From the NCBI GenBank assembly GCA_019237945.1, contig JAFAOG010000036.1, forward strand, positions 1 to 39,300: 39,300 bases of DNA, in the 5' to 3' direction. The notes under the pieces were generated by a model. That model was not told the origin of the DNA. It did no database searches and saw only the letters and a program-made list of their open reading frames with translations. This stretch comes from Deltaproteobacteria bacterium (lineage in GTDB: Bacteria; Myxococcota_A; Polyangia; Haliangiales; Haliangiaceae). The translations under genes were made by a program, and so were the position numbers. This document shows, one piece after another, positions 18,572-26,600 of this stretch. The stretch's first letter is position 1, and every line of letters starts with the position of its first letter.

Positions 18572-18991
18572 ATGCGCACGCTGCTGTTCGGACTCGCGCT
18601 CTCGCTCGCGGCCGTCACGGGCTGCAACGCCGACAAGACCGCCTCCGCCGACAAGGCGAAGGACGAGTTTCCCGCCCTCTCGATGGACGACGTCCAGAAG
18701 GGCATCGAGGGCAAGACGCTGACGGCCGTCGACTGCAACGGCGACCGCACGCGCAAGAAGCTGGGCACGCTGCCCGGCGCGATCGTCGTCTCCGACGAGG
18801 AATCGTTCGAGGCGAAGGAGCTACCGGCCGACAAGGCTACCAAGCTCGTCTTCTACTGCGCAAACCCTGGTTGACACGCCTGCCATGTTGGCGCCGGGCG
18901 CGCCAAGAAGCTGGGCTACACGAACCTGTACGTCATGCCGGATGGCATCGAGGGCTGGGTCAAGGCCGGCAAGCCGGTCCAGAAGACCTGA
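18572..18991 (+). CDS. Rhodanese-like lipoprotein with in-frame TGA, candidate selenoprotein
   Basis: The frame codes for a lipoprotein signal (LAAVTGC, Cys18) and a rhodanese-like domain up to LVFYCANPG, then TGA at codon 101 (18872-18874). It continues in the same frame without another stop through HACHVGAGRAKKLGYTN and LYVMPDGIEGWVKAGKP to a TGA at 18989-18991. The 38 codons after the TGA are clearly the missing end of the domain. If TGA is read as selenocysteine, the protein has 139 residues, with the presumed catalytic Cys96, Sec101 and Cys104 (a UxxC redox motif). A hairpin with the expected bacterial SECIS geometry follows. Alternatives are a nonsense mutation or a base error (TGC/TGT to TGA), which would leave a 100-aa fragment. 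Confidence 0.7.
18888..18906 (+). promoter_or_regulatory. Candidate bacterial SECIS hairpin
   Basis: TTGGCGC pairs perfectly with GCGCCAA around the loop CGGGC. The loop begins 20 nt after the TGA, inside the 16-37 nt window described for bacterial SECIS elements. It has a G among its first two bases, as SelB recognition needs. The whole element is inside the coding sequence, as in bacteria. Confidence 0.6.
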
Positions 18992-19003
18992 GCGCCGCGC
19001 CGC

Positions 19004-19501
19004 TCACAGCGTCGGGACCAGCTCGGCCAGCTGGTCGAGCGTCTCGCGCATGCCTCTCTCCATTCCGCTCGCGAGCACGCCGTCGAGGACTTCCTTCGAC
19101 GGAAACCGCTCGTTCTGCGTGAACAGCGTGCCCAGCGGGTGCGCGGCATAGACGGACGTGATGATGCCCTCGCCGGCCTGCGGCATCGGCTCGAACACCT
19201 GCGTGTAGACGACGCGCGCGCCCGGCTCGACCTCGAGGTAGCGGCCGTTGAACGCCATCGTCGGCTCGCCCGCCTTGCCGAACACGTAGCGGTAGCGGCC
19301 GCCGACGCGCACGTCCGCCTCCGCGGAGTGCAGGATGACGCCGAGCGAGCACGGCGCCCACCAGCGCTTGAGCAGCTCGGGGTTCGTCATCGCGTTGAAC
19401 ACGGTCTGCGGCTTTGCGCGGAACGCGCGGCGGATCTGCAGCTCGTTCGGCGCGATGCGCTCGACGTGGGTCGTGAGGAGGTCAGCGTTTGCGTCGGCCA
19501 T
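19004..19501 (-). CDS. SRPBCC / AHSA1-family protein
   Basis: The 165-residue protein has the START-like fold signature of the AHSA1 family: LQIRRAFRAKPQTVFNAMTN, ELLKRWWAP, VGGRYRYVFG, FNGRYLEVEPGARVVYTQVF and the C-terminal helix ERGMRETLDQLAELV. These small proteins bind a hydrophobic ligand in a deep pocket; the ligand here is unknown. Chromosomal pairs of an ArsR-type repressor and an AHSA1 protein are very common. Its ATG lies 20 nt inside the end of the ArsR gene, so the two are translated from one mRNA. It ends 12 nt from the convergent rhodanese gene. Confidence 0.9.
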   Translation of the reverse strand: MADANADLLTTHVERIAPNELQIRRAFRAKPQTVFNAMTNPELLKRWWAPCSLGVILHSAEADVRVGGRYRYVFGKAGEPTMAFNGRYLEVEPGARVVYTQVFEPMPQAGEGIITSVYAAHPLGTLFTQNERFPSKEVLDGVLASGMERGMRETLDQLAELVPTL

Positions 19502-19811
19502 GAGGGTTCTCCATCTCTTCGAGCAGGTCGTCGAGGGCGCGTGCGCGCGCGTCCCACAGCTGCCGGTAACGATCGAGCCAGTCGTGCAGCTCGCGCAGCG
19601 GCGCGGCGCGCAGGCCGTAGACGCGTTGCTGGGCGCGCGCCTCGACATCGACCAGTCCGGCTTCCTTGAGGACGCGCAGGTGCTTGCTGACCTGCGGTTG
19701 GTTGAGATCGAGGCGTTCGCCGATCGCGTTGACCGTGCGCGGACCTGCGCGCAGCAGCTCGACGATGCGAAAGCGATTGGGCTCGGCCAGCGCGGCGAAC
19801 GTCTCGACCAC
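19482..19811 (-). CDS. ArsR-family winged-helix repressor
   Basis: This 109-residue DNA-binding protein has the typical N-terminus FAALAEPNRFRIVELLRAGPR, the recognition region AIGERLDLNQPQVSKHLRVL, and the wing KEAGLVDVEARAQQRVYGL. No metal-binding cysteines (such as ELCVCDL) are present, so it does not look like a metal sensor; non-metal ArsR proteins usually pair with AHSA1 genes, as here. The GTG at 19811 is preceded by CATATT and 6 nt, with TTGACA 18 nt further upstream. Copies of an inverted repeat overlap these promoter elements and are the likely operator for autoregulation. Confidence 0.92.
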   Translation of the reverse strand: MVETFAALAEPNRFRIVELLRAGPRTVNAIGERLDLNQPQVSKHLRVLKEAGLVDVEARAQQRVYGLRAAPLRELHDWLDRYRQLWDARARALDDLLEEMENPHGRRKR

Positions 19812-19816
19812 GCGGA

Positions 19817-19856
19817 GAATATGCGCCTAAGGGCATATTCCTGTCAAGGCATATTC
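19817..19856 (-). promoter_or_regulatory. ArsR promoter and operator with three GCATATTC half-sites
   Basis: On the plus strand GAATATGC (19817-19824) is inverted relative to GCATATTC at 19833-19840 (8-nt spacer), and a third GCATATTC lies at 19849-19856. On the minus strand the -35 TTGACA (19842-19847) sits between the second and third copies, and the -10 CATATT (19818-19823) is inside the first. The -10 ends 6 nt before GTG 19811. A dimer bound here would block the polymerase. Confidence 0.75.
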
Positions 19857-19858
19857 GG

Positions 19859-20458
19859 TCAGGGGACGTAGATGCGGTCGCCCGGCAGCACGTAGATGTT
19901 CATGTCGAGGCGCTTGCCGCTCGCGAGCAGGTCGTAGTCGAGCGGGATCTCGCGGATCTGGCCGGTCTTGGGGTCGGAGCGGAACAGCACGACGTCGGAG
20001 CGCTTGGCGAAGCGGGTCAGGCCGCCGCCCATCGCGATCGCATCGTCGACGGTCAGGAAGTGATCGGGGTTGTAGACGCCGGGCTTGCCGACCTCGCCGT
20101 CGAGCGTGAACCGGTAGCTCTTCCAGTTCTTCACCGCGACCGTGACCTCGTTGCCTGCCGCGAGCTTGAGGAAGTTCGCGAGCTGGGTCTTGATCGTCTC
20201 GCGCAGCTCGCTCGGCGTGTGGCCACTGGCCTTGATGTCGCCGACGAGCGGCATCGTGATCGTGCCGTCGGGCCGGATCGCGGAGTCGGTGTCGACGCCC
20301 TGCTGGCCGTAGACCTTGATCTCGACGACGTCGCCGACGCCGAGGATCAGCTCCTTGTTCCGCGGATCGACTTCGCGACCGTACGGATAGTCGTAGTTCT
20401 TGGGGCCGCACGCGGCGACGAGCAGGCCGGCAACGAGCAACAGGAGCGCGTGGCGCAT
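19859..20458 (-). CDS. Wza-like polysaccharide export lipoprotein
   Basis: The 199-residue precursor has a lipoprotein signal (LLVAGLLVAAC). A polysaccharide-export domain (LGVGDVVEIKVYGQQG, SAIRPDGTITMPLVGDI, ELRETIKTQLANFLK) and an SLBB-type segment (FTLDGEVGKPGVYNPDH, VDDAIAMGGGLTRFAKRSDVVL, LPGDRIYVP) follow. Such proteins form or line the outer-membrane channel for capsule and exopolysaccharide secretion. It is short compared with Wza, with one SLBB repeat. No Wzc-type kinase or glycosyltransferase gene is nearby, so it acts with a system encoded elsewhere. Its stop lies right next to the ArsR operator. Confidence 0.9.
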   Translation of the reverse strand: MRHALLLLVAGLLVAACGPKNYDYPYGREVDPRNKELILGVGDVVEIKVYGQQGVDTDSAIRPDGTITMPLVGDIKASGHTPSELRETIKTQLANFLKLAAGNEVTVAVKNWKSYRFTLDGEVGKPGVYNPDHFLTVDDAIAMGGGLTRFAKRSDVVLFRSDPKTGQIREIPLDYDLLASGKRLDMNIYVLPGDRIYVP

Positions 20459-20520
20459 TGCCTGCGAATGTTCCGCAAGAACGCCGGTCGCGCAACTGTG
20501 CGCGCGCGCTCAGATCGCGA

Positions 20521-20526
20521 TAGGTT
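20521..20526 (+). promoter_or_regulatory. -10 element TAGGTT for the M16 operon
   Basis: TAGGTT ends 8 nt before the ATG at 20535, the same hexamer used at 4978 and 12929. No clear -35 is visible and there is no Shine-Dalgarno sequence in the gap. A leader of at most one or two nucleotides is expected. Confidence 0.5.
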
Positions 20527-20534
20527 CCCGCGCG

Positions 20535-21875
20535 ATGAGACATCGCATCCTCAGTGCCGCGGTGATCGTGGTCGGGCTGGCTGCCCGCGCGCACGCCGAT
20601 GGCGACCCTCACCTCGACGTCGAGAAGTACACGCTGCCGAACGGCCTGGAAGTCATCCTGGCGCCGGATCAGAGCGTGCCGCTCGTCGCGGTCAACGTCT
20701 GGTACCACGTCGGCAGCGGCAACGAGGTCCCGCACCGCAGCGGGTTCGCGCACCTGTTCGAGCACATGATGTTCCAGGGCTCGAAGAACACGGGGCCGGA
20801 CGCGCACTTCAAGATCCTGCGCGAGGTCGGGGCGAGCGACGTCAACGGGACGACGAACACCGACCGCACGAATTACTTCGAGGTCGTGCCGAGCAATCAG
20901 ATCGAGACCGCGCTGTGGCTCGAGAGCGATCGCATGGGCCACCTGCTCGACATCCTCGACAAGAAGGAGCTCGAGAACCAGATCGACGTCGTCCGCAACG
21001 AGAAGCGGCAGAACTACGACAACGTCGCGTATCGCAAGGCGCTGTTCTCCGAGTTCGAGGCGCTGTACCCGGAGGGACACCCGTATCGCCACCTGACGAT
21101 CGGCCTGCACGAGGACCTCGTCGCCGCGTCGGTTGAAGACGTGAAGAATTTTTTCCGCACGTGGTACGTGCCATCGAACGCAACGCTGACGATCAGCGGC
21201 GACTTCGACACCGGCGAGGCGAAGAAGCTCGTCGAGAAGTGGTTTGGCTCGTTCCCCAGGAGCGCAAAGCCGGCGGCGATCAAGATCCCCGCGCCGACGG
21301 TCTCCGCGAAGGAAGTCTCCGTCGAGGACAGCTTCGCGAAGCTGCGCCAGGTCTCGTACGTGTGGCACTCGCCGGCGAGCTACGCACCCGATGATGCCGA
21401 GCTCGACATCGCGGCCGCCGCGCTCGGGCGCGAGGGCTGGGGCCGGCTGTACAAGCGGCTCGTCTACGAGAAGCAGCTCGCGCAGAGCGTGCGCGTCAAC
21501 CAGGGCGGCATGACGTTCTCGGGGATCTTCGACATCACCGTGACGCTGCGCAGCGGCGCCGATCTCGGCGAGGTGAAGAAGATCGTCATGGAGGAGGTCG
21601 AGCGCATCAAGAAGGAGAACCTCGACCAGAAGGACCTCGATCGCGTCATCGCGTCGAACGAGTCGGGGATGATCCACCAGCTCGAGAACCTCAACAACCG
21701 CGCGAACGTCCTGCAGGAGTACAACCAGTTCCTCGGCGATCCGAACAAGCTCACGTGGGACCTCGATCGCTACCGCAAGACCACCCCTGCGAAGGTCCGG
21801 GAGGCCGCCGCGCGCTACCTCGACCCCGCGCACATGATCACCGTGATCACGAATCCGGCGGGAGGTTCCAAGTGA
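20535..21875 (+). CDS. M16-family zinc peptidase (active subunit)
   Basis: The 446-residue precursor has a signal peptide (ILSAAVIVVGLAARAHA). The inverted zinc motif HxxEH is intact in SGFAHLFEHMMFQG (His73, Glu76, His77), with the third ligand probably Glu156 in VVRNEKRQN. The second, non-catalytic half of the M16 fold includes RQVSYVWHSPA and RLYKRLVYEKQLAQSV. M16 enzymes degrade or process peptides in a clam-shell chamber, often as a heterodimer of active and inactive subunits. This one is followed by such a partner through a GTGA overlap. Both are exported, so the pair should act in the periplasm or outer membrane. Confidence 0.93.
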   Translation: MRHRILSAAVIVVGLAARAHADGDPHLDVEKYTLPNGLEVILAPDQSVPLVAVNVWYHVGSGNEVPHRSGFAHLFEHMMFQGSKNTGPDAHFKILREVGASDVNGTTNTDRTNYFEVVPSNQIETALWLESDRMGHLLDILDKKELENQIDVVRNEKRQNYDNVAYRKALFSEFEALYPEGHPYRHLTIGLHEDLVAASVEDVKNFFRTWYVPSNATLTISGDFDTGEAKKLVEKWFGSFPRSAKPAAIKIPAPTVSAKEVSVEDSFAKLRQVSYVWHSPASYAPDDAELDIAAAALGREGWGRLYKRLVYEKQLAQSVRVNQGGMTFSGIFDITVTLRSGADLGEVKKIVMEEVERIKKENLDQKDLDRVIASNESGMIHQLENLNNRANVLQEYNQFLGDPNKLTWDLDRYRKTTPAKVREAAARYLDPAHMITVITNPAGGSK

Positions 21876-23536
21876 AGAAGCTGCTTCTCCTGATGCTCGT
21901 CGCCTGTCACTCGGCGACGCCCGCCGCCACGACGCCCGCACCGGCGCCCGCTCCCGCTCCGGCTCCCGAGCCGATGAAACCCGCGCCGCCGCCGCCGGAG
22001 GCTCCGAAGATGGTGACCCAGACCGCTCAGCCGCAGAATCTGCAATTCCCCGACGAGGACTTCCGCACGAAGCAGCCGGCCGCTGGTCCGCCGCGCCCGT
22101 TCAAGCTGCCGCCGGTGAAGCCGTTCACGCTGAAAAACGGCATCAAGGTCTACCTCGTCGAGCAGCACACGCTGCCGATCGTGTCGATGGACCTCAACTT
22201 CGACGGCGGCTCGCTGACAGATCCCAAGGGCAAGGATGGCCTCGCCGGCGTCTGCACGCAGCTGCTGACCGAGGGCACCGACAAGCTCGACAAGATCCAG
22301 TACAGCGAGGCGCTCGCCGACATCGCGTCGAGCATCAACGCGTACGCCGCGGATGACTCGCAGGGCGTGACGCTGTCGTCGCTGACGAAGCACCTCGACG
22401 CGACGTTCGCGCTGTTCTCCGACACGATCCTGACGCCGGGCCTGCGCGCGCCGGACTTCGATCGCCTGCTCAAGCGGCGCATCGAGAGCGTCAAGCAGCA
22501 GCGCGGCAACCCGACGTCGATCCCGGGCCGCGTGATGGGCAAGGTCCTCTACGGCGCGACGCACCCGCTCGGCAGCGTCACGACCGAGCAATCGCTCGCC
22601 GCGATCACGCTCGACGACTGCAAGAAGCAGCTCGCGACGTGGATGAAGCCGAAGAACGCACGGCTGTTCGTCGTCGGCGACGTGACCGAGGCGCAGATCA
22701 AGGATGCGTTCGAGAAGTCGCCGCTCGCGAAGTGGAGCGGGGCCGCGCCCGCCGAGCCGCGCCTGCCGCCGGCGAAGACGCTGCCGGGCCGGATCTTCTT
22801 CGTCAACGTGCCGAAGGCGGCGCAGTCGAGCGTGATGGTGCTGCAGCTGGGCCCGACGCGCACGGCGCCGGATTACTTCGCGAGCTCGATGATGGGCGCC
22901 GTGTTCGGCGGCAGCTTCACGAGCCGCCTCAACATGAACCTGCGCGAGGACAAGGGCTACTCGTACGGCGCGCGCGGCGGGTTCTCGTATCCGCTGAAGT
23001 CGCTCGGCGTGTTGACGGTCAGCGCGCCGGTGCAGGCCGATGCGACGTATCAGGCGCTGCGCGAGGTCGATCGCGAGATGAAGGAGCTCGCGTCGGGCAA
23101 GACGCCCGTGACCAAGGACGAGCTCGAGCGCGAGAAGACGAATGCGATCCTCGCGCTTCCCGGCCGCTTCTCGACGGCAGGCGCCGCGCTCGGTCAGTAC
23201 CGTAGCCTCGTGTACTACGGGCTCCCACTGGACTACTTCAATACCTACGTCGCGAACGTGCAGAAGGTGAACGAGGCGCAAGCGAAGGCGGCCGCCGCGA
23301 AGAACCTGCGCCCGGGGCAGGCCGTGTATCTCGTCGTCGGTGATGGCGACGCGAAGATGATCGTCCACAACGACAAGTCGAAGAAGGACGACCCGGCCGA
23401 CGTCCGCCGGCTCCCGTATCAGAAGGACGGCAAGCAGCTGACGCTGCGGGAAGCGCTGACCGAGCTCGCGAAGAGCGGGGATGTAGGCTCGGGTGGTCTG
23501 GTCGAGCTCGATGTCGACGGTGCGATCGTGCACTGA
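21872..23536 (+). CDS. M16-like lipoprotein lacking the zinc motif (inactive partner)
   Basis: The 554-residue protein has a lipoprotein signal (MKKLLLLMLVAC) and an Ala/Pro linker. Two M16 domains follow, with FTLKNGIKVYLVEQHTLPIV, ARLFVVGDVTEAQIKDAF, GGSFTSRLNMNLREDKGYSYG and VTKDELEREKTNAIL. Where the active subunit has HLFEH this one reads GLAGVCTQLLTEGTD, so zinc cannot be bound and it should be the structural subunit. The RLNMNLREDKGYSYG segment contains the R/Y pair that helps bind substrate in M16 dimers. GTG 21872 overlaps the upstream stop and has a good Shine-Dalgarno sequence (GGAGG, 6-nt spacing). Confidence 0.92.
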   Translation: MKKLLLLMLVACHSATPAATTPAPAPAPAPAPEPMKPAPPPPEAPKMVTQTAQPQNLQFPDEDFRTKQPAAGPPRPFKLPPVKPFTLKNGIKVYLVEQHTLPIVSMDLNFDGGSLTDPKGKDGLAGVCTQLLTEGTDKLDKIQYSEALADIASSINAYAADDSQGVTLSSLTKHLDATFALFSDTILTPGLRAPDFDRLLKRRIESVKQQRGNPTSIPGRVMGKVLYGATHPLGSVTTEQSLAAITLDDCKKQLATWMKPKNARLFVVGDVTEAQIKDAFEKSPLAKWSGAAPAEPRLPPAKTLPGRIFFVNVPKAAQSSVMVLQLGPTRTAPDYFASSMMGAVFGGSFTSRLNMNLREDKGYSYGARGGFSYPLKSLGVLTVSAPVQADATYQALREVDREMKELASGKTPVTKDELEREKTNAILALPGRFSTAGAALGQYRSLVYYGLPLDYFNTYVANVQKVNEAQAKAAAAKNLRPGQAVYLVVGDGDAKMIVHNDKSKKDDPADVRRLPYQKDGKQLTLREALTELAKSGDVGSGGLVELDVDGAIVH

Positions 23537-23576
23537 CGTACCCGATCGTTCATGCGCGCCCAGACAGCGCCAATGC

Positions 23577-23582
23577 TAGGAT
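23577..23582 (+). promoter_or_regulatory. Extended -10 (TGC-TAGGAT) for the pilus operon
   Basis: TAGGAT with TGC before it lies 60 nt upstream of ATG 23643. Unlike most genes here this gives a normal leader of roughly 50 nt. The ATG has a Shine-Dalgarno GGAG with 6-nt spacing, so the operon would use SD-led translation. No sigma-54 -24/-12 sequence is visible. Confidence 0.45.
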
Positions 23583-23642
23583 GGTCCCAGTACGGACGCC
23601 GTGTGCATGGTGCGCACGCCGTTCTTCGTCACGGAGCCGTCC

Positions 23643-26600
23643 ATGCGCGATCTGTTCAAGTTGGCTTTGGTCTGCGCGGCGCTCGCTCTGCCGACAGCGT
23701 CGCGAGCCGGCACGTCTTACAACTTTCCTGCGAACACGATCATCATCCCGACGAACGCGGCGTGGCAAGACGACTGCGGCGCGGTGTCGGCGTACGGCCT
23801 CGTCTACGACGTCCTTCGCGCGAACTCGTGGCTCGACGCGAACGGCTACGGCCACATCACGATCTACTACATCATCAGCGACACCAAGGCGTCGCCGAAC
23901 CGCTGCCTGCCGACAAACCTCGACACGCAGCCCGCGGGCGTCGCGGTGATGCCTTCGTCGGGAACGTGCACCGGCTCGTGCCTGACCGACTCGTCGTGGA
24001 ACGACGGCTGCGACATCACGGTGACGAACTCGACGGGCACGCCCGTCAAGACGCTGACGTTCGGCGCCGGCACGATGACCGCCGGCACGACGTCCTCGTT
24101 CAACACGACGGCGAAGTCGAACGTGTCGCCGCGCTTCAGCAGCCGCACCATCAACTCGTCGGTGACGACGGTGCGCTATTCGGGTGGCCCGTTCGTGATC
24201 ACGGGTAGCGACGTCACGACGTTCCAGAACCTGATGAAGGGCACGATCATCGCCAAGGACAGCCAGAACAACAACATCGACTTCTCGATCTTCAGGACGT
24301 TCAACGCCTCGGGCACCGAGAAGCAGCCCGGCGTCGGCGACGCGTGCACGCTCGCGACCGACAACTTCGTGTGGATCCACCAGGCGCAGGCCGCGTTCAC
24401 CGCGACGATCGACAAGTCGTTCACGCAGACGCCGCCCCGGCTCGCGCTCCTCGCGCACGACAAGAACAACACGAGTGGCACGAACTCCGGCGCGCCGGCG
24501 GGCGTCGTCGACGGCATCCTCGAGGCGTACCTCGATGACGCCGGCCTCAAGTTCACCGGTGCCGGCGGCTGCCCCTCGGACGGCGTCAACATCGCGAACG
24601 CCGCGAAGTGTCCGACCGGCGCGGTCAACGGGCAGATCTACGACCTGTTCGACATCCAGGATCTCGCGAGCTCGAATTCGACGACGCACACCGGCATCTA
24701 CAAGCTCGATGCGAGCAACAGTCCGAAGTACACGATGCTGTGGACGCCGCACTGGCGCCTCGGCAGCGGCACGACACCGAGCGCCGAGGAGAGCAGCGCG
24801 CTCGCCACGGTCAGCTCGTTCCTCGACGGCGTCAACGGCGCGAGCGGTCTGATGGGCGAGTGTGCGGCGATCAGCTCGTACGAAGGCGGCTCGTTCGCGC
24901 CGAGCCCGAGCACGCTGCGACTGCAGACCTGCGCCGGCACCTCGTCGTGCACGGGTACCGGCACGTACCAGATCACGGCGACGTCGACCGCTCCGGGCTT
25001 CGGCGGCTACTACCCGAACTGCAGTGACGTCAGCGTCGCCGCGAACAGCAGCACGAACTGCGCGTACTATAACGTCCCGAGCGACCCGTTCGCGCAGATC
25101 GGCGAGTATCTGTGGGCCGAGCGCTACGGCACCGTCGGCGATTTCAAGCCGACTGCCGGCTACATCTACAAGCCCGGCGTCACGCCGCTGGTGTCGAAGA
25201 TCTCCGGCCTCGGAAGCCGCAGCCACCTGACGAGCTACTCGCTGATGTACAGCTCGGGCGAGATCGACGAGGACTTCGCCACCCGCAACGTGAAGGACAA
25301 CACGTCGGGCAAGGGCAACATCCTTTACATGGGCGGCCACGACCAGTCGGCCGAGGTCGCCGGCACCAAGGTCGTGCTCGAGACGCTGCTCCAGCTCGGC
25401 TTCACGACCGTCGTCCCGCCGACCTCGACGTTCGAGGTCTCGCGCGCGTCGCCGATCGTCGCGACGATCAGCTCGCAGACGGCGATCGTGCAAGGCACGT
25501 TCGAATCGGTGACTCCGGCGACGACCGCGAAGACGGTGACGACCGCCGCGGACACCGCCTCGTTCATCTTCCCCGCCGTCTACGGCCACATGCGCGCGCG
25601 CACCGCGGCCTCTGTCTCGACGACGGCATCGACGTTCTCGAGCGGTACGGTGCTGTTCGACGCGGCGAACGGCATCCCGCTGTCTACGTACACCGGTTGC
25701 TCGAGCCCGTTCGCAGGAAGCTGCCGGTCGATCTTCACGACGACCGCCACACCGTCGACGACCACCGGCATCGCATTGCATCCGAGCCGCGTGATGGTCG
25801 ACGAGAGCAACGCGGCGACGCTGGGACCGCTGATGGTCTCCGGTTTCACGACGGCGCAGGCGCAGGCGTTCATCGACCGCATCCTCGCGGGCGTTCCGAA
25901 CGGCGCCGGCGGCTATACCTCGAAGCTCGGTGGTGTCGATCGCTCGACGGTCGCCGTGGTGGGCGCGAGCAACGTCGTCTCGACCACGCGCCCGACGATG
26001 GTCTACTTCGGCGCGACCGACGGCATGCTGCACGCGGTGTGTGGCAGCGTCACCGGCGCCTGTGATTCGCTCGGCCGCGAGCTGTGGGCGTTCATCCCGC
26101 GCACCAACCTGCCGTACCTGCGCCTCAACACGGCGCGCGTCGACGGCTCCGTTCGCGTGTTCGATGCGTTCGGCGACTTCTCGGGCAGCGGTACGAAGAG
26201 CTTCCGCACGCTGCTCGCGTTCCAGACCGGCTGGGGTGACCCGACGACATCGGGCAAGACGCCGTCGGTCATCGAGATGGACGTCACCGATCCGACGAAT
26301 CCGACCGTCGTGTTCGAGTACACGATTCCGAACCCGTCGTCGCGTGGCACCAACGAGCTCGGCGTCGGCCTGACGCTCGGCGAAGGCTCCGTCGCGATCA
26401 GCGGCACCAACACGCCGGTGCTGTTCGCAGAGACGAACAACGGCGGCACCGCGGGTGCCGGCGCGACCGTGATCGCGATCAATGCGTCGACGGGCGCCCA
26501 GATCTGGAAGTTCGGCTACACGTATCCGAACCCGCGCACCGGTGGTGACTCCGCGGTGCCCGCGACCGGTATTCCGGGCGGAGCCGTCCCCGTCGACAAG

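Noticed and set aside
18885-19151. Separate frame after the rhodanese TGA, and a frameshift explanation for the break
   Set aside because: The domain continues in the same frame after the TGA, so no frameshift is needed; the other frames give no rhodanese sequence.
23537-23642. Sigma-54 promoter for the pilus operon
   Set aside because: No GG-n10-GC type -24/-12 pair with the TGGC/TTGC cores is visible; an extended -10 (TGC-TAGGAT) is present instead.
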